DNA of 43,530 nt from Bacilli bacterium (GCA_024413875.1 JAKSVY010000004.1:1-43530); one strand, 5' to 3'; counted from the first letter of the stretch, positions 8,935 to 16,180 are shown. Notes: a model not told the origin generated them from the sequence alone. Translations and numbers: made by a program.

Positions 8935-9006
8935 TTCATGGTCTAACGGTTATGATGCCACTCTGTCACAGTGGCGATCGGAGTTCGACTCTCCGTGGAT
9001 CCGCCA
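8932..9006 (+). tRNA. tRNA-Asp(GTC), copy 1
   Basis: Full cloverleaf: acceptor GGATTCA pairs with TGGATCC (one G-T pair), and the anticodon arm CCACT-CTGTCAC-AGTGG carries GTC. The T-arm contains GTTCGACT, the discriminator is G and CCA is encoded. Confidence 0.95.
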
Positions 9007-9036
9007 TTATCGGGAAAAGTTAGCAATAAATTTTCC

Positions 9037-9111
9037 GGATTCATGGTCTAACGGTTATGATGCCACTCTGTCACAGTGGCGATCGGAGTTCGACTCTCCG
9101 TGGATCCGCCA
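9037..9111 (+). tRNA. tRNA-Asp(GTC), copy 2
   Basis: Identical in sequence to the copy 105 nt upstream, including encoded CCA. The 30-nt spacer contains the imperfect inverted repeat GGAAAA (9013-9018)/TTTTCC (9031-9036), which ends exactly at the tRNA 5' end and could form a processing hairpin in the tandem transcript. Confidence 0.95.
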
Positions 9112-9127
9112 TTAATCTAACACAAAT

Positions 9128-9203
9128 GGTCCGGTAGCTCAGCTGGTAGAGCAATGGACTGAAAATCCATGTGTCGCCGGATCATCCCCGGCCTGGACCA
9201 CCA
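9128..9203 (+). tRNA. tRNA-Phe(GAA)
   Basis: Acceptor GGTCCGG pairs with CTGGACC (one G-T pair). The D-arm is AGCTCAGCTGGTAGAGC and the anticodon loop CTGAAAA carries GAA. Discriminator A, CCA encoded. Third gene of the rightward tRNA cluster, 16 nt after tRNA-Asp copy 2. Confidence 0.95.
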
Positions 9204-9240
9204 TTTAATAAAAAATCACCCAAACGTGAACCGGTAAGAT

Positions 9241-9283
9241 AAAAGTAGACAAGCATAAAAAGTGCGGTCTACTTTTTCTTTTA
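9241..9283 (+). terminator. Terminator of the Asp-Asp-Phe tRNA cluster
   Basis: A 10-bp stem AAAAGTAGAC/GTCTACTTTT encloses a 16-nt loop and is followed by TTCTTTT. Confidence 0.8.
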
Positions 9284-9308
9284 GTATGATTTGAATAAGG
9301 AGGTAACT

Positions 9309-9377
9309 ATGTCAAAAAGAAAAGATGGAGCGGTGTTTTTTTATTGGTGTTTCAGGCTGGTGTCGACACATGGATAA
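9309..9377 (+). CDS. Possible small protein (22 aa) or gene remnant
   Basis: A short frame, MSKRKDGAVFFYWCFRLV followed by STHG, has an unusually good ribosome site: AAGGAGGT ending 4-5 nt before the ATG. It lies between the tRNA-cluster terminator and the convergent tRNA-Ser. A weak TATGAT (9285-9290) could be a -10 box. The frame crosses a run of seven T residues; one extra T would give a different hydrophobic tail (VFFLLVFQAGVDTWII) that also stops soon. No homologue is recognised. It may be a real microprotein, a decayed gene start, or chance; the ribosome site is the only strong argument for it. Confidence 0.3.
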   Translation: MSKRKDGAVFFYWCFRLVSTHG

Positions 9378-9425
9378 TATAAATGTTTCTATTTAATAAA
9401 GCGTGTATAAATTATCTTTTCAAAT

Positions 9426-9447
9426 AAAAAAATCCCATGTGGGATTA
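9426..9447 (-). terminator. Terminator of tRNA-Ser
   Basis: Read leftward: the stem AATCCCA/TGGGATT with a 2-nt CA centre is followed by TTTTTA. It begins 3 nt after the tRNA CCA end. Confidence 0.8.
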
Positions 9448-9449
9448 AA

Positions 9450-9541
9450 TGGCGGAGGCAATGGGATTTGAACCCATGCTAGACGAATCGCCTACTAACA
9501 GTTTAGCAAACTGCCCCCTTCAGCCTCTTGGGTATGCCTCC
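9450..9541 (-). tRNA. tRNA-Ser(GCT)
   Basis: Class II tRNA with a long variable arm. The acceptor GGAGGCA is complementary to TGCCTCC, the anticodon loop TTGCTAA carries GCT (AGY serine codons), the T-arm contains GGTTCAAAT, and CCA is encoded. A TATAAT -10 box (read leftward) lies at 9555-9560. Confidence 0.94.
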
Positions 9542-9622
9542 AACGTGCTTGATTATTATATAAAAAATATTTAATAAATAAAAGAAAGAATTTTAATAGT
9601 TTAATAAAACTATAATTAAAGT

Positions 9623-9628
9623 TATAAT
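9623..9628 (+). promoter_or_regulatory. -10 box of the YhhN gene, leaderless start
   Basis: TATAAT ends 6 nt before the ATG at 9635, so transcription should begin at or within a base or two of the start codon. No Shine-Dalgarno sequence is present and no clear -35 is visible. Confidence 0.6.
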
Positions 9629-9634
9629 GATGTT

Positions 9635-10375
9635 ATGAATTTTATTGATACAATCGCATCTATTCCTTTAACAACTAAAGTATTTCTAATCTGCTTTGCT
9701 TTCTTTTCTTTGGTTGAAATTATTCTTGCTCTATTTGAAAAGAACTTTTTTAGAAAGCTTATTAAACCACTTTGTTTAATGTTTCTTGGTATTGCAGTTA
9801 CAATCGCACTTCCAAGTCATAGATTTTTATACTTTGCAACCTACCTTGGAATGGCAGGGGATATTCTTTTAATTAGTAAAAGAAAGAAATTTTTATTTCC
9901 ACTCGGAACATTTTCATTTATGTTAGGACATATTTTCTATTATGTTGAAATTAATACTGCTTTACTTCCTACTTTAGGACTTTCTATGAAGTGGTGGTTC
10001 CATGTTCTTTATTGGTCTTTAGTTGTTGTATTTACTTTTATCTTCTTTAAACCAATTAAGAAAGCTTTCCAATTGAAATTCTTTACGGGCCTTGGATGTT
10101 CTTTATATTACATGGTATTAATTTCTTCATCTGTAATGTACACGATAGCAACCATTGCCACATTTGGAACGGGAATAACAACATATATGTGGCTTGCTAT
10201 TATCGGAATTGTGTTCTTTATATTTAGCGATATCTTCCTTGGATACACAACATATGTGAAAGAAATAAAAAGACGAGATTTTTACATCATGCTCACTTAT
10301 TTGGTTGCAGAATGCTTAATTGTTCTCGCCTTTGTATTAACTTACTATAGCAATCCAACAGTATTTACTTTTTAG
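9635..10375 (+). CDS. YhhN/TMEM86 family membrane protein (lysoplasmalogenase-like)
   Basis: Integral membrane protein of 246 aa with about eight hydrophobic helices. Motifs shared with the YhhN family are GMAGDILL, GTFSFMLGHIFYY and FFIFSDIFLGY, which supply the conserved aspartates and histidine. Characterised members hydrolyse the vinyl-ether bond of lysoplasmalogens, lipids common in anaerobic Bacillota, but the activity here is inferred. The mRNA appears leaderless. The stop overlaps the stop of the convergent pyrophosphatase gene by 4 nt, and no terminator lies between them. Confidence 0.8.
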   Translation: MNFIDTIASIPLTTKVFLICFAFFSLVEIILALFEKNFFRKLIKPLCLMFLGIAVTIALPSHRFLYFATYLGMAGDILLISKRKKFLFPLGTFSFMLGHIFYYVEINTALLPTLGLSMKWWFHVLYWSLVVVFTFIFFKPIKKAFQLKFFTGLGCSLYYMVLISSSVMYTIATIATFGTGITTYMWLAIIGIVFFIFSDIFLGYTTYVKEIKRRDFYIMLTYLVAECLIVLAFVLTYYSNPTVFTF

Positions 10376-10965
10376 ATTCTATTTGTATCTTGCAAATATT
10401 TAACTAATTGTTGAACCGCTTTCGCTCTATGCGAGAAGCGGTTTTTGATTTCTTCGCTTGCTAAACCAAACGCTATATTGGCTTCATTACTAAAGAAGAT
10501 TGGATCATAGCCAAACCCACCTTCTCCATAGACTTTATCCAAAATAACACCTGGGCATACACCTAAAAATTGGACAGGTTCTTTATCAACATTTAATAAA
10601 GTGATTACGCACATAAAATTCGCTGATTTATCATCATATTTTTTAAGCCTTTTAATAATTTCAGGATTAGCAAATTCGTTTCCGCCACAATCTTTAGCGA
10701 AACGAGCAGTGTGTAAACCAGGGAAATTGCCTAAGGCAACAACTTCAAGTCCGGAATCATCAGCAATAATAGGCATATCAGTAAATCTTCCAACAGATTT
10801 AGCCTTAATTAATGAATTTTCAAAATAGGTAGAACCATTCTCATCAGCATCATCTACGATACCTTTATCTTTCAAAGAAAGAACCTTAATGCCAAATGGT
10901 TCAAGCATACATCTATACTCATGTAACTTATGAGCGTTATTACTACTTAACAAAATTTCAAACAT
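10372..10965 (-). CDS. rdgB: XTP/dITP diphosphatase (RdgB/HAM1 family)
   Basis: House-cleaning nucleotide pyrophosphatase of 197 aa that removes ITP, dITP and XTP before they enter nucleic acid. Conserved blocks are LLSSNNAHKLHEY at the N-terminus, IIADDSGLEV (catalytic and metal-binding acids), GEGGFGYDPIFF, and SHRAKA near the C-terminus. I place the start at 10965, after a GAGGAT ribosome site. An in-frame ATG at 11013 would add 16 residues, but it lies upstream of the likely promoter (TTGAAG 11008-11013, TATAAT 10984-10989, read leftward). Length is normal for the family. It overlaps the convergent YhhN gene by 4 nt. Confidence 0.95.
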   Translation of the reverse strand: MFEILLSSNNAHKLHEYRCMLEPFGIKVLSLKDKGIVDDADENGSTYFENSLIKAKSVGRFTDMPIIADDSGLEVVALGNFPGLHTARFAKDCGGNEFANPEIIKRLKKYDDKSANFMCVITLLNVDKEPVQFLGVCPGVILDKVYGEGGFGYDPIFFSNEANIAFGLASEEIKNRFSHRAKAVQQLVKYLQDTNRI

Positions 10966-10983
10966 AATAAAATCCTCACTAAA

Positions 10984-11013
10984 ATTATATAGATAAAGAT
11001 TAAAAATCTTCAA
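10984..11013 (-). promoter_or_regulatory. Promoter of rdgB
   Basis: Read leftward: TTGAAG, 18 nt spacer, TATAAT. Transcription would begin near 10977, just before the GAGGAT ribosome site. This supports the shorter rdgB start. Confidence 0.6.
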
Positions 11014-11049
11014 TCTCTTTAATTTTCATTTTGAATATGATATATTTAA

Positions 11050-11280
11050 CTCGCTACGAAGGAAACAAGTAGAGAATAACCTCTTAGTTAAGAGAGTTGC
11101 CGGGTGGTGCAAGGCAAACTAATGTTAATCTTGAATACATTCTGGAGCGTGCTTCCTGAAACTAAGTAGGGAAACCGGGTCCTTCCCGTTATAGAAGAAA
11201 ATAAGGGATACATATTGTATCTGAATAGATGGTGGTACCACGTTAATGACGTCCTCTAGTTTAGAGGACTTTTATATTTT
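11050..11280 (+). promoter_or_regulatory. T-box leader (tyrosine) of tyrS
   Basis: tRNA-sensing riboswitch. Stem I features include the GGGTGGTGCAAGGC region, and TAC within TTGAATACATT is a good candidate for the Tyr specifier codon. The T-box signature TGGTGGTACCACG lies around 11230-11242. The terminator hairpin GTCCTCTA/TAGAGGAC (11251-11269) is followed by TTTTATATTTTT. Uncharged tRNA-Tyr should stabilise the antiterminator and allow tyrS transcription. The intergenic stretch 10966-11295 is filled by this leader and the two divergent promoters. Confidence 0.92.
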
Positions 11281-11295
11281 TAGGAGGTAAATTCG

Positions 11296-12519
11296 ATGGG
11301 AATTTATGAAGAATTACAAGAAAGAGGCTTGATTGCTCAAGTAACAGATGAAAAAGAAATTAGAGATCTTATCAATAATGGTAAGGCTACATTCTATATT
11401 GGTTTTGACCCAACTGCAGATTCATTACATGTTGGCCACTTTATGACACTCGTTTTAATGAAACGTCTCCAAATGGCAGGTAACAAACCAATCGCTCTTT
11501 TAGGTGGTGGTACTGGACACATCGGTGACCCATCAGGTAGAAGTGATATGCGTTCAATGCTTACAAGAGAAACAATTAATCACAACTGTGAATGTTTTAA
11601 AAAACAAATGGAAAGATTTATTGATTTCTCGGAAGGTAAGGCTCTAGCCTTAAATAACGCCGACTGGATCTTAGACCTTAATTATATTGATTTCATTAGA
11701 GATATCGGTCCATGTTTCTCTGTTAATAATATGTTAAGAGCAGAATGCTATAAGCAAAGAATGGAAAAAGGTTTATCATTCCTTGAATTTAACTACATGC
11801 TTCTCCAATCTTATGATTTCTATTACTTAAACGAAAAATATGGTTGTAACCTTGAATTCGGTGGTGATGACCAATGGTCAAATATGCTTGGCGGAACTGA
11901 ACTTATCCGTAAGAAAACTGGTAAAGATGCTTACGCAATGACAATTACATTACTCCTTAACTCAGAAGGCAAGAAGATGGGCAAAACAGCATCGGGTGCC
12001 GTTTGGCTTGATCCAAATAAAACAACTCCATTCAATTTCTACCAATATTGGAGAAATGTTAATGATGCTGATGTAATGAAATGTATCAAGATGTTAACGT
12101 TTGTTTCGTTAGACGAAATTCGTGAAATGGAAAAATGGGATGATTCTCGTATTAATGAAAAGAAAGAAATCCTTGCTTACGAACTCACAAAGTTAGTTCA
12201 TGGTGAAGAAGAAGCTACTAAGGCAAAAGCTGCCGCAAAGGCTTTATTCTCAGGTGAAATGGATGAAGCAAATCTTCCAGTAAAGGAAGTAACGCTTGCA
12301 AACTTCATTAATCCTGAAAGAATTACTGCAGCTGACCTTCTCGTTGCAACAAAACTTTGTAATTCAAAGAATGAGGCAAGAGACGCTATTAAAGGTGGCA
12401 GTGTTACAGTTAATGGAAAGGTTATTGACCTCGCATTTGCTGTTACAGTAGATGAACTTAAAGCTTCAGTAACTTTAAAGAAAGGTAAAAAGAGCTACTG
12501 TAAAGTCGTTCTTAAATAA
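11296..12519 (+). CDS. tyrS: Tyrosyl-tRNA synthetase
   Basis: Class I aminoacyl-tRNA synthetase of 407 aa that charges tRNA-Tyr. The HIGH motif appears as HVGH (45-48) after YIGFDPTADSL, and the KMSKS loop as KMGKT (227-231). The tyrosine-binding segment QSYDFYYL and GGDDQWSNM are typical of bacterial TyrRS. The C-terminal S4-like RNA-binding domain (ATKLCNSKNEARDAIKGG) is intact. The ATG follows TAGGAGGT. Transcription is controlled by the T-box just upstream and ends at the hairpin at 12534-12563. Confidence 0.98.
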   Translation: MGIYEELQERGLIAQVTDEKEIRDLINNGKATFYIGFDPTADSLHVGHFMTLVLMKRLQMAGNKPIALLGGGTGHIGDPSGRSDMRSMLTRETINHNCECFKKQMERFIDFSEGKALALNNADWILDLNYIDFIRDIGPCFSVNNMLRAECYKQRMEKGLSFLEFNYMLLQSYDFYYLNEKYGCNLEFGGDDQWSNMLGGTELIRKKTGKDAYAMTITLLLNSEGKKMGKTASGAVWLDPNKTTPFNFYQYWRNVNDADVMKCIKMLTFVSLDEIREMEKWDDSRINEKKEILAYELTKLVHGEEEATKAKAAAKALFSGEMDEANLPVKEVTLANFINPERITAADLLVATKLCNSKNEARDAIKGGSVTVNGKVIDLAFAVTVDELKASVTLKKGKKSYCKVVLK

Positions 12520-12533
12520 TCAAAACCAAAAAG

Positions 12534-12563
12534 AAAACACATAGCTTCAAACTATGTGTTTTT
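12534..12563. terminator. Bidirectional terminator between tyrS and the LRR gene
   Basis: The stem AAAACACATAG/CTATGTGTTTT with a 7-nt loop has a T-run on the right and an A-rich flank on the left, so it can act for both convergent genes. Confidence 0.85.
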
Positions 12564-12575
12564 ATTTACAATAAA

Positions 12576-13307
12576 TTATGAATTTTTGACTGGGTTACCG
12601 TTTTCATCGTAGTGCCATTCATCGGCGTAACAAAGTTCGGCTTTATGATCTTGCTTTCCGAGCCAGCCAAGGCCTAATGGACTTGATGTATAAGCAACAT
12701 CCCAATCCTTTGCAAATTCGCCACTTGCAACTTTAGCATCAATTTCTTCTTTAGTCATATTAAGATAAATAACAATATCATTTGTGGAATTTCCGCCAAT
12801 AGAAGAAGCAATTTCAGTGTCATAAAAAGCTTTTGCAGGGACGGACTCGATAGTTGAAGGAAGAACAACGGAGGTTAAATCCTTATTTACAAATACACCT
12901 TCAGCAATAGTTGTAACGCCCTCAGGAATAACAATATTTTTTGCTGTTCCATCGCATGAGAGAATTGTTTTGCCATCTGCTGAATATGTTAATCCTTGGG
13001 CATCAGTTTGACCAACAAATGGAATATAACGATTGTCGTTTTCATCATTAATTTGGGCAGCAACTCCAGCATCGGTCCAATTACCAGAAGGCTTTGTTAG
13101 ATAGTGTTCGTGGCATTTACAGCAAACCCAGTATTCCTTAGTTCCTGAACTAGTTTGTGTTGCACTTAATGCATCGTAGTGATTACCTTCATGGGAACAA
13201 TCAGAAGCAATAGTCATAATAGATGAATCAGAAAGAACAGCACCTGCTGCAATAGTGGTGCCGCTGATTACTGATATTAGAAGCATTGCTTTAGTGGTAA
13301 ATTTCAT
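12576..13307 (-). CDS. BspA-like leucine-rich-repeat surface protein
   Basis: Exported protein of 243 aa. A signal peptide (MKFTTKAMLLISVISGTTIA) is followed by a cysteine/histidine module (CSHEG, then YWVCCKCHEHYLT) of a kind often seen in Bacillota surface proteins. A short block of BspA/LRR_5-type repeats follows, recognisable from IVIPEGVTTIAEGVFVNK and LTSVVLPSTIESVPAKAFYD. No membrane anchor is seen. BspA-like proteins usually mediate adhesion; that role is inferred. The 5' leader carries a GEMM/c-di-GMP-I-like riboswitch, which suits an adhesin. The repeat block is much shorter than in classic BspA proteins. Confidence 0.8.
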   Translation of the reverse strand: MKFTTKAMLLISVISGTTIAAGAVLSDSSIMTIASDCSHEGNHYDALSATQTSSGTKEYWVCCKCHEHYLTKPSGNWTDAGVAAQINDENDNRYIPFVGQTDAQGLTYSADGKTILSCDGTAKNIVIPEGVTTIAEGVFVNKDLTSVVLPSTIESVPAKAFYDTEIASSIGGNSTNDIVIYLNMTKEEIDAKVASGEFAKDWDVAYTSSPLGLGWLGKQDHKAELCYADEWHYDENGNPVKNS

Positions 13308-13323
13308 ATAATCGCCTTTTTAA

Positions 13324-13404
13324 CAAACACAGTTTGGCAACTGGCAATCTGAACTAGACCCTATAGCTTTGCGACCCTAGATTCCTCTAAGTGTGCTAAA
13401 TTTG
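13324..13404 (-). promoter_or_regulatory. GEMM / c-di-GMP-I-type riboswitch (A20 variant)
   Basis: Read leftward, the RNA from 13396 to 13366 aligns with the Vc2 c-di-GMP aptamer core without gaps. It has GCACACT, a 4-bp stem TAGA/TCTA closed by the GNRA loop GGAA, then GGGTCGCAAAGC; Vc2 has GCAAACC, stem, GAAA, stem, GGGACGCAAAGC. The second helix follows as TATAGGGTCTAG...GATTGCCAGTTGCC, also family-like. The outer strands CAAAT and GTTTG can pair to close the element. The base 5' of the P2 strand, G20 in Vc2, is A here (13397). The RNA starts near 13403, so the aptamer sits at the mRNA 5' end. No terminator follows, which suggests translational control. Confidence 0.72.
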
Positions 13405-13409
13405 ACTAA

Positions 13410-13437
13410 ATAATACATAATTGGTAAAAAAAGCCAA
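13410..13437 (-). promoter_or_regulatory. Promoter of the riboswitch-LRR transcript
   Basis: Read leftward: TTGGCT (13437-13432), 16 nt spacer, TATTAT (13415-13410). Transcription should begin near 13403, exactly where the aptamer begins. The rest of the 318-nt intergenic region (about 13438-13570) is AT-rich with no gene seen. Confidence 0.65.
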
Positions 13438-13573
13438 AAGAAAAATTAAACAACAGTTAGAAAAAAACAAAATTTGTTACAAAATAGAATTTTTAGTAAC
13501 GTAATGTGCTAAGTTAATGTTCTAAAAAAGTAATAAAATAAAACAATTGTGTAAACAATAATAACTTCTTTAG

Positions 13574-13582
13574 TGATAAAAT
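13574..13582 (+). promoter_or_regulatory. Extended -10 promoter of nagA
   Basis: TGA-TAAAAT forms an extended -10 element about 44 nt before the nagA ATG. No convincing -35 is seen. An AGAGGAA ribosome site lies at 13614-13620. Confidence 0.5.
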
Positions 13583-13625
13583 ATAGACATAATAAATTGA
13601 CAAAATCTTTTTTAGAGGAAATGTT

Positions 13626-14765
13626 ATGGTTATTAAAAATTTAAAAATTGTTCAATTAAATAAAATAATTGAAAACGGTTACATCTCTTTTTCGAATGGA
13701 AAAATTGTTGAAATTGGTGAAGGAGAACCAAAAGAAAACGCAGTTGATGGAAAAGGATTGATTGCCTTACCAGGATTTATTGATTTACATATTCATGGTT
13801 CGCTTGGTTATGACTTCATGGATGCTACTCCAGAACAAATTCATGAAATTGGAGAGGTATTATACACCGAAGGTGTAACTACATTCCTTGCCACAACTTT
13901 AACAAGCGATCAAGAAAGTTTAAAAAAAGCAGTTGCAAATGCTTATGAAGCAAAGAAGACTACACCAAACCTTTTAGGTACTCACCTTGAAGGACCATAT
14001 ATTTGTGTCAAATTTAAAGGTGCACAAAACGAAGCGTTTATCCGTAATCCATCAGTAAAAGAATTAGATGAATTAATCGAAGCATCTCATGGCAATATCC
14101 GTTACATTTCTCTTGCGCCAGAGAACGAAGGGGCAGTTGATTTTATCAAATACGCTGTTACCCAAAATGTTGTATGTTCATTAGGACATAGCGATGCAAC
14201 ATTTGATCAAGCAATGAATGCAATTGCAGCAGGAGCCACTAATTTCACACATACGCACAACGCTATGAGTGGATATCATCATAGAAAACCAGGATTACTT
14301 GCTGCAGCAATGTATGCGCCAAATACTTATGCTGAAGTTATCTGCGATACAATTCATGTTTGCCCAAATACAATAAAAACATTCTATAAGATTGCCGGAC
14401 CGGATAAATTCATGATTATCACAGATGCTTTACAAGCAAAGCACTCAACTGTTGATACATTCCAATTATTTGGATTAGATTGCGTTCGCAAAAATGGTGC
14501 AGCATACCTTACAGAAAGCGAAGGAGGAAACCTTGCGGGTTCACTTCTTAACTTCGATAGAGGTATCAGAAACGTTAGAGAAATTACAAATTGCTCTTTA
14601 ATTGACGTAATGAAGATTTCTTCTTATAACCAAGCTAAATCTCTTAAACTCAACGATAGAGGAGAATTAGTTGCAGGAAAATTAGCAGATTTCGTCTTAA
14701 TGGATGAAAATCTTAACCTCAAACAAGTTTATAAATTAGGAGAGAAGGTATTTGAAAATGATTAA
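13626..14765 (+). CDS. nagA: N-acetylglucosamine-6-phosphate deacetylase
   Basis: Cytosolic amidohydrolase of 379 aa that converts GlcNAc-6-P to glucosamine-6-P and acetate, in amino-sugar and wall recycling. Metal and catalytic motifs are DLHIHG (H55, H57), THLEGPY (E122), GHSD (H188), THTHNAMSGYHH (H209) and ITDAL (D267). The block THTHNAMS replaces the usual THLFNAMS, keeping the functional histidine. The ATG at 13626 is preferred to one at 13621 because only 13626 has proper spacing from the AGAGGAA site. The end overlaps the following kinase-like gene by 8 nt, which implies a shared pathway. nagB is not in the window. Confidence 0.95.
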   Translation: MVIKNLKIVQLNKIIENGYISFSNGKIVEIGEGEPKENAVDGKGLIALPGFIDLHIHGSLGYDFMDATPEQIHEIGEVLYTEGVTTFLATTLTSDQESLKKAVANAYEAKKTTPNLLGTHLEGPYICVKFKGAQNEAFIRNPSVKELDELIEASHGNIRYISLAPENEGAVDFIKYAVTQNVVCSLGHSDATFDQAMNAIAAGATNFTHTHNAMSGYHHRKPGLLAAAMYAPNTYAEVICDTIHVCPNTIKTFYKIAGPDKFMIITDALQAKHSTVDTFQLFGLDCVRKNGAAYLTESEGGNLAGSLLNFDRGIRNVREITNCSLIDVMKISSYNQAKSLKLNDRGELVAGKLADFVLMDENLNLKQVYKLGEKVFEND

Positions 14766-16137
14766 ACCAGTACTCGATTTAGAATTTACCCCAGCCATCT
14801 TAGAACTTCGCAAATTCAATGAAGAAGTTTTAGCAAGCGGGCACACAAACAAATTGGTTGTCTCAATTAAACGTAGTTTAGGATACGTTTATTCAAGAGA
14901 ATTTACTGTTTATGAAGATGGATATAATGATGAAAGAAACATCTTCATTATTGAAAGATTTGTAAAGACAGTTCTTTGGATTTGCGGTGGATATGAAATC
15001 TATATCGCAGGTTCACACAAAGTATATGAAGCATTAAAAGAATATTATTCTCCAAAGGGATTACGTGCTTTTGATTATGACTTTATGTCAACAGTTTATG
15101 AAACTGAAGTTAAAGTCTTCGAATCAACATATGAAAATATTCCATTAGAAAAGAAAGCAGAAGTTGAAATTGGAGGTCACCTTGAAGGCAAACGTATTGG
15201 CTTTGATGCTGGTGGTTCAGATAGAAAAGTATCTGCCGTTGTTAATGGTGAAGTTATCTATTCCGAAGAAACAGTATGGCTCCCAAAATTAAGTGAAGAT
15301 CCAACATATCAATTTGATGGCATTTATGATTCTTTCTATACTGCTTATAAGAAAATGGGTGATGTTGACGCTATCGGTGTTTCAACAGCAGGTGTCATCA
15401 TTGATAACAAACCAATGGTTTCATCGTTATTCATTAAAGTTGATAAGACTAAATATTTTGAATATGTAAAACAAATCTATATTAATGCTGCAAAGAAACT
15501 TTCTGAAGAAGTTGGACACCCAATCCCAATTGAAGTTGCTAATGATGGTGACGTTACCGCTCTTGCAGGTTCAATGGATTTAAATGATGGTGGCGTTCTT
15601 GGAATTGCTATGGGAACAAGTGAAGCTGCTGGCTATACAGATAAAAACCGCAACCTTCTAGGTTGGATTTCTGAACTTGCCTTTGCACCAGTTGATTTCA
15701 ACAAAGATGCTATGGTTGACGAATGGTCTGGAGATTATGGTGTTGGATGTAAATATTTAAGCCAAGATGCTGTTATCAAACTTGCCCCAAAAGCAGGTAT
15801 TGAATTAGATCCAAATCTTACATTAGCAGAAAAACTTAAAGTCGTTCAAAAATTAAATGAAGAAGGGCATGAAGGCGCAAATAAGATTTTTGAATCTATT
15901 GGTGTTTATCTTGCTTACGCGGTTGCCTACTATGCAGAATTCTATGATATTAAGCACATCTTAATTCTTGGCAGAGTAACTTCAGGTAAGGGTGGAGATA
16001 CTATCCTTAAAGTTGCATCAGAAACATTGAAAGCAGAATTCCCAGAATACAAGGATATTGACTTCTCAATGCCAAGTGAATACATGAGACGCGTTGGCCA
16101 ATCAATCGCCGCTGCATCACTTGCTGAAAAATTATAA
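14758..16137 (+). CDS. Divergent ROK/ASKHA-type sugar kinase, probably amino-sugar kinase
   Basis: Predicted cytosolic ATP-dependent sugar kinase of 459 aa. Residues about 1-145 form an N-terminal domain not seen in ordinary ROK kinases. The ASKHA fold then begins with RIGFDAGGSDRKVSAVV (phosphate loop 1), GVSTAGVI, ANDGDVTALAG (ROK-like ND...A motif with the catalytic aspartate) and GIAMGTSEAAGYTD (phosphate loop 2). The ROK zinc motif CxCGxxGCxE and the ExGH element are absent, so it is an atypical member. The start is set at the ATG 14758 after GAGAAGG, not the TTG at 14752. The 8-nt overlap with nagA suggests it makes GlcNAc-6-P or a similar NagA substrate; this is inference. Confidence 0.72.
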   Translation: MIKPVLDLEFTPAILELRKFNEEVLASGHTNKLVVSIKRSLGYVYSREFTVYEDGYNDERNIFIIERFVKTVLWICGGYEIYIAGSHKVYEALKEYYSPKGLRAFDYDFMSTVYETEVKVFESTYENIPLEKKAEVEIGGHLEGKRIGFDAGGSDRKVSAVVNGEVIYSEETVWLPKLSEDPTYQFDGIYDSFYTAYKKMGDVDAIGVSTAGVIIDNKPMVSSLFIKVDKTKYFEYVKQIYINAAKKLSEEVGHPIPIEVANDGDVTALAGSMDLNDGGVLGIAMGTSEAAGYTDKNRNLLGWISELAFAPVDFNKDAMVDEWSGDYGVGCKYLSQDAVIKLAPKAGIELDPNLTLAEKLKVVQKLNEEGHEGANKIFESIGVYLAYAVAYYAEFYDIKHILILGRVTSGKGGDTILKVASETLKAEFPEYKDIDFSMPSEYMRRVGQSIAAASLAEKL

Positions 16138-16154
16138 TTTATTATAAAAACTTA

Positions 16155-16180
16155 AAAAGGACGTCGCTAGGCGTCCTTTT
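16155..16180 (+). terminator. Terminator of the nagA operon overlapping the ogt 3' end
   Basis: A 9-bp stem AAAAGGACG/CGTCCTTTT with a loop of TCGCTAGG and a short T-tail. The stop codon and last codons of the convergent ogt gene lie inside the hairpin, so one sequence does both jobs. Confidence 0.8.

Noticed and set aside
8932..9111. Direct repeats that might suggest a CRISPR or integration site
   Set aside because: The repeated units are complete tRNA-Asp genes. There are only two, with no integrase or spacer pattern.
13550..13563. CcpA cre-like sequence before nagA
   Set aside because: TGTAAACAATAATA fits most of the consensus but lacks the central CG that CcpA needs. It is likely chance in AT-rich DNA.
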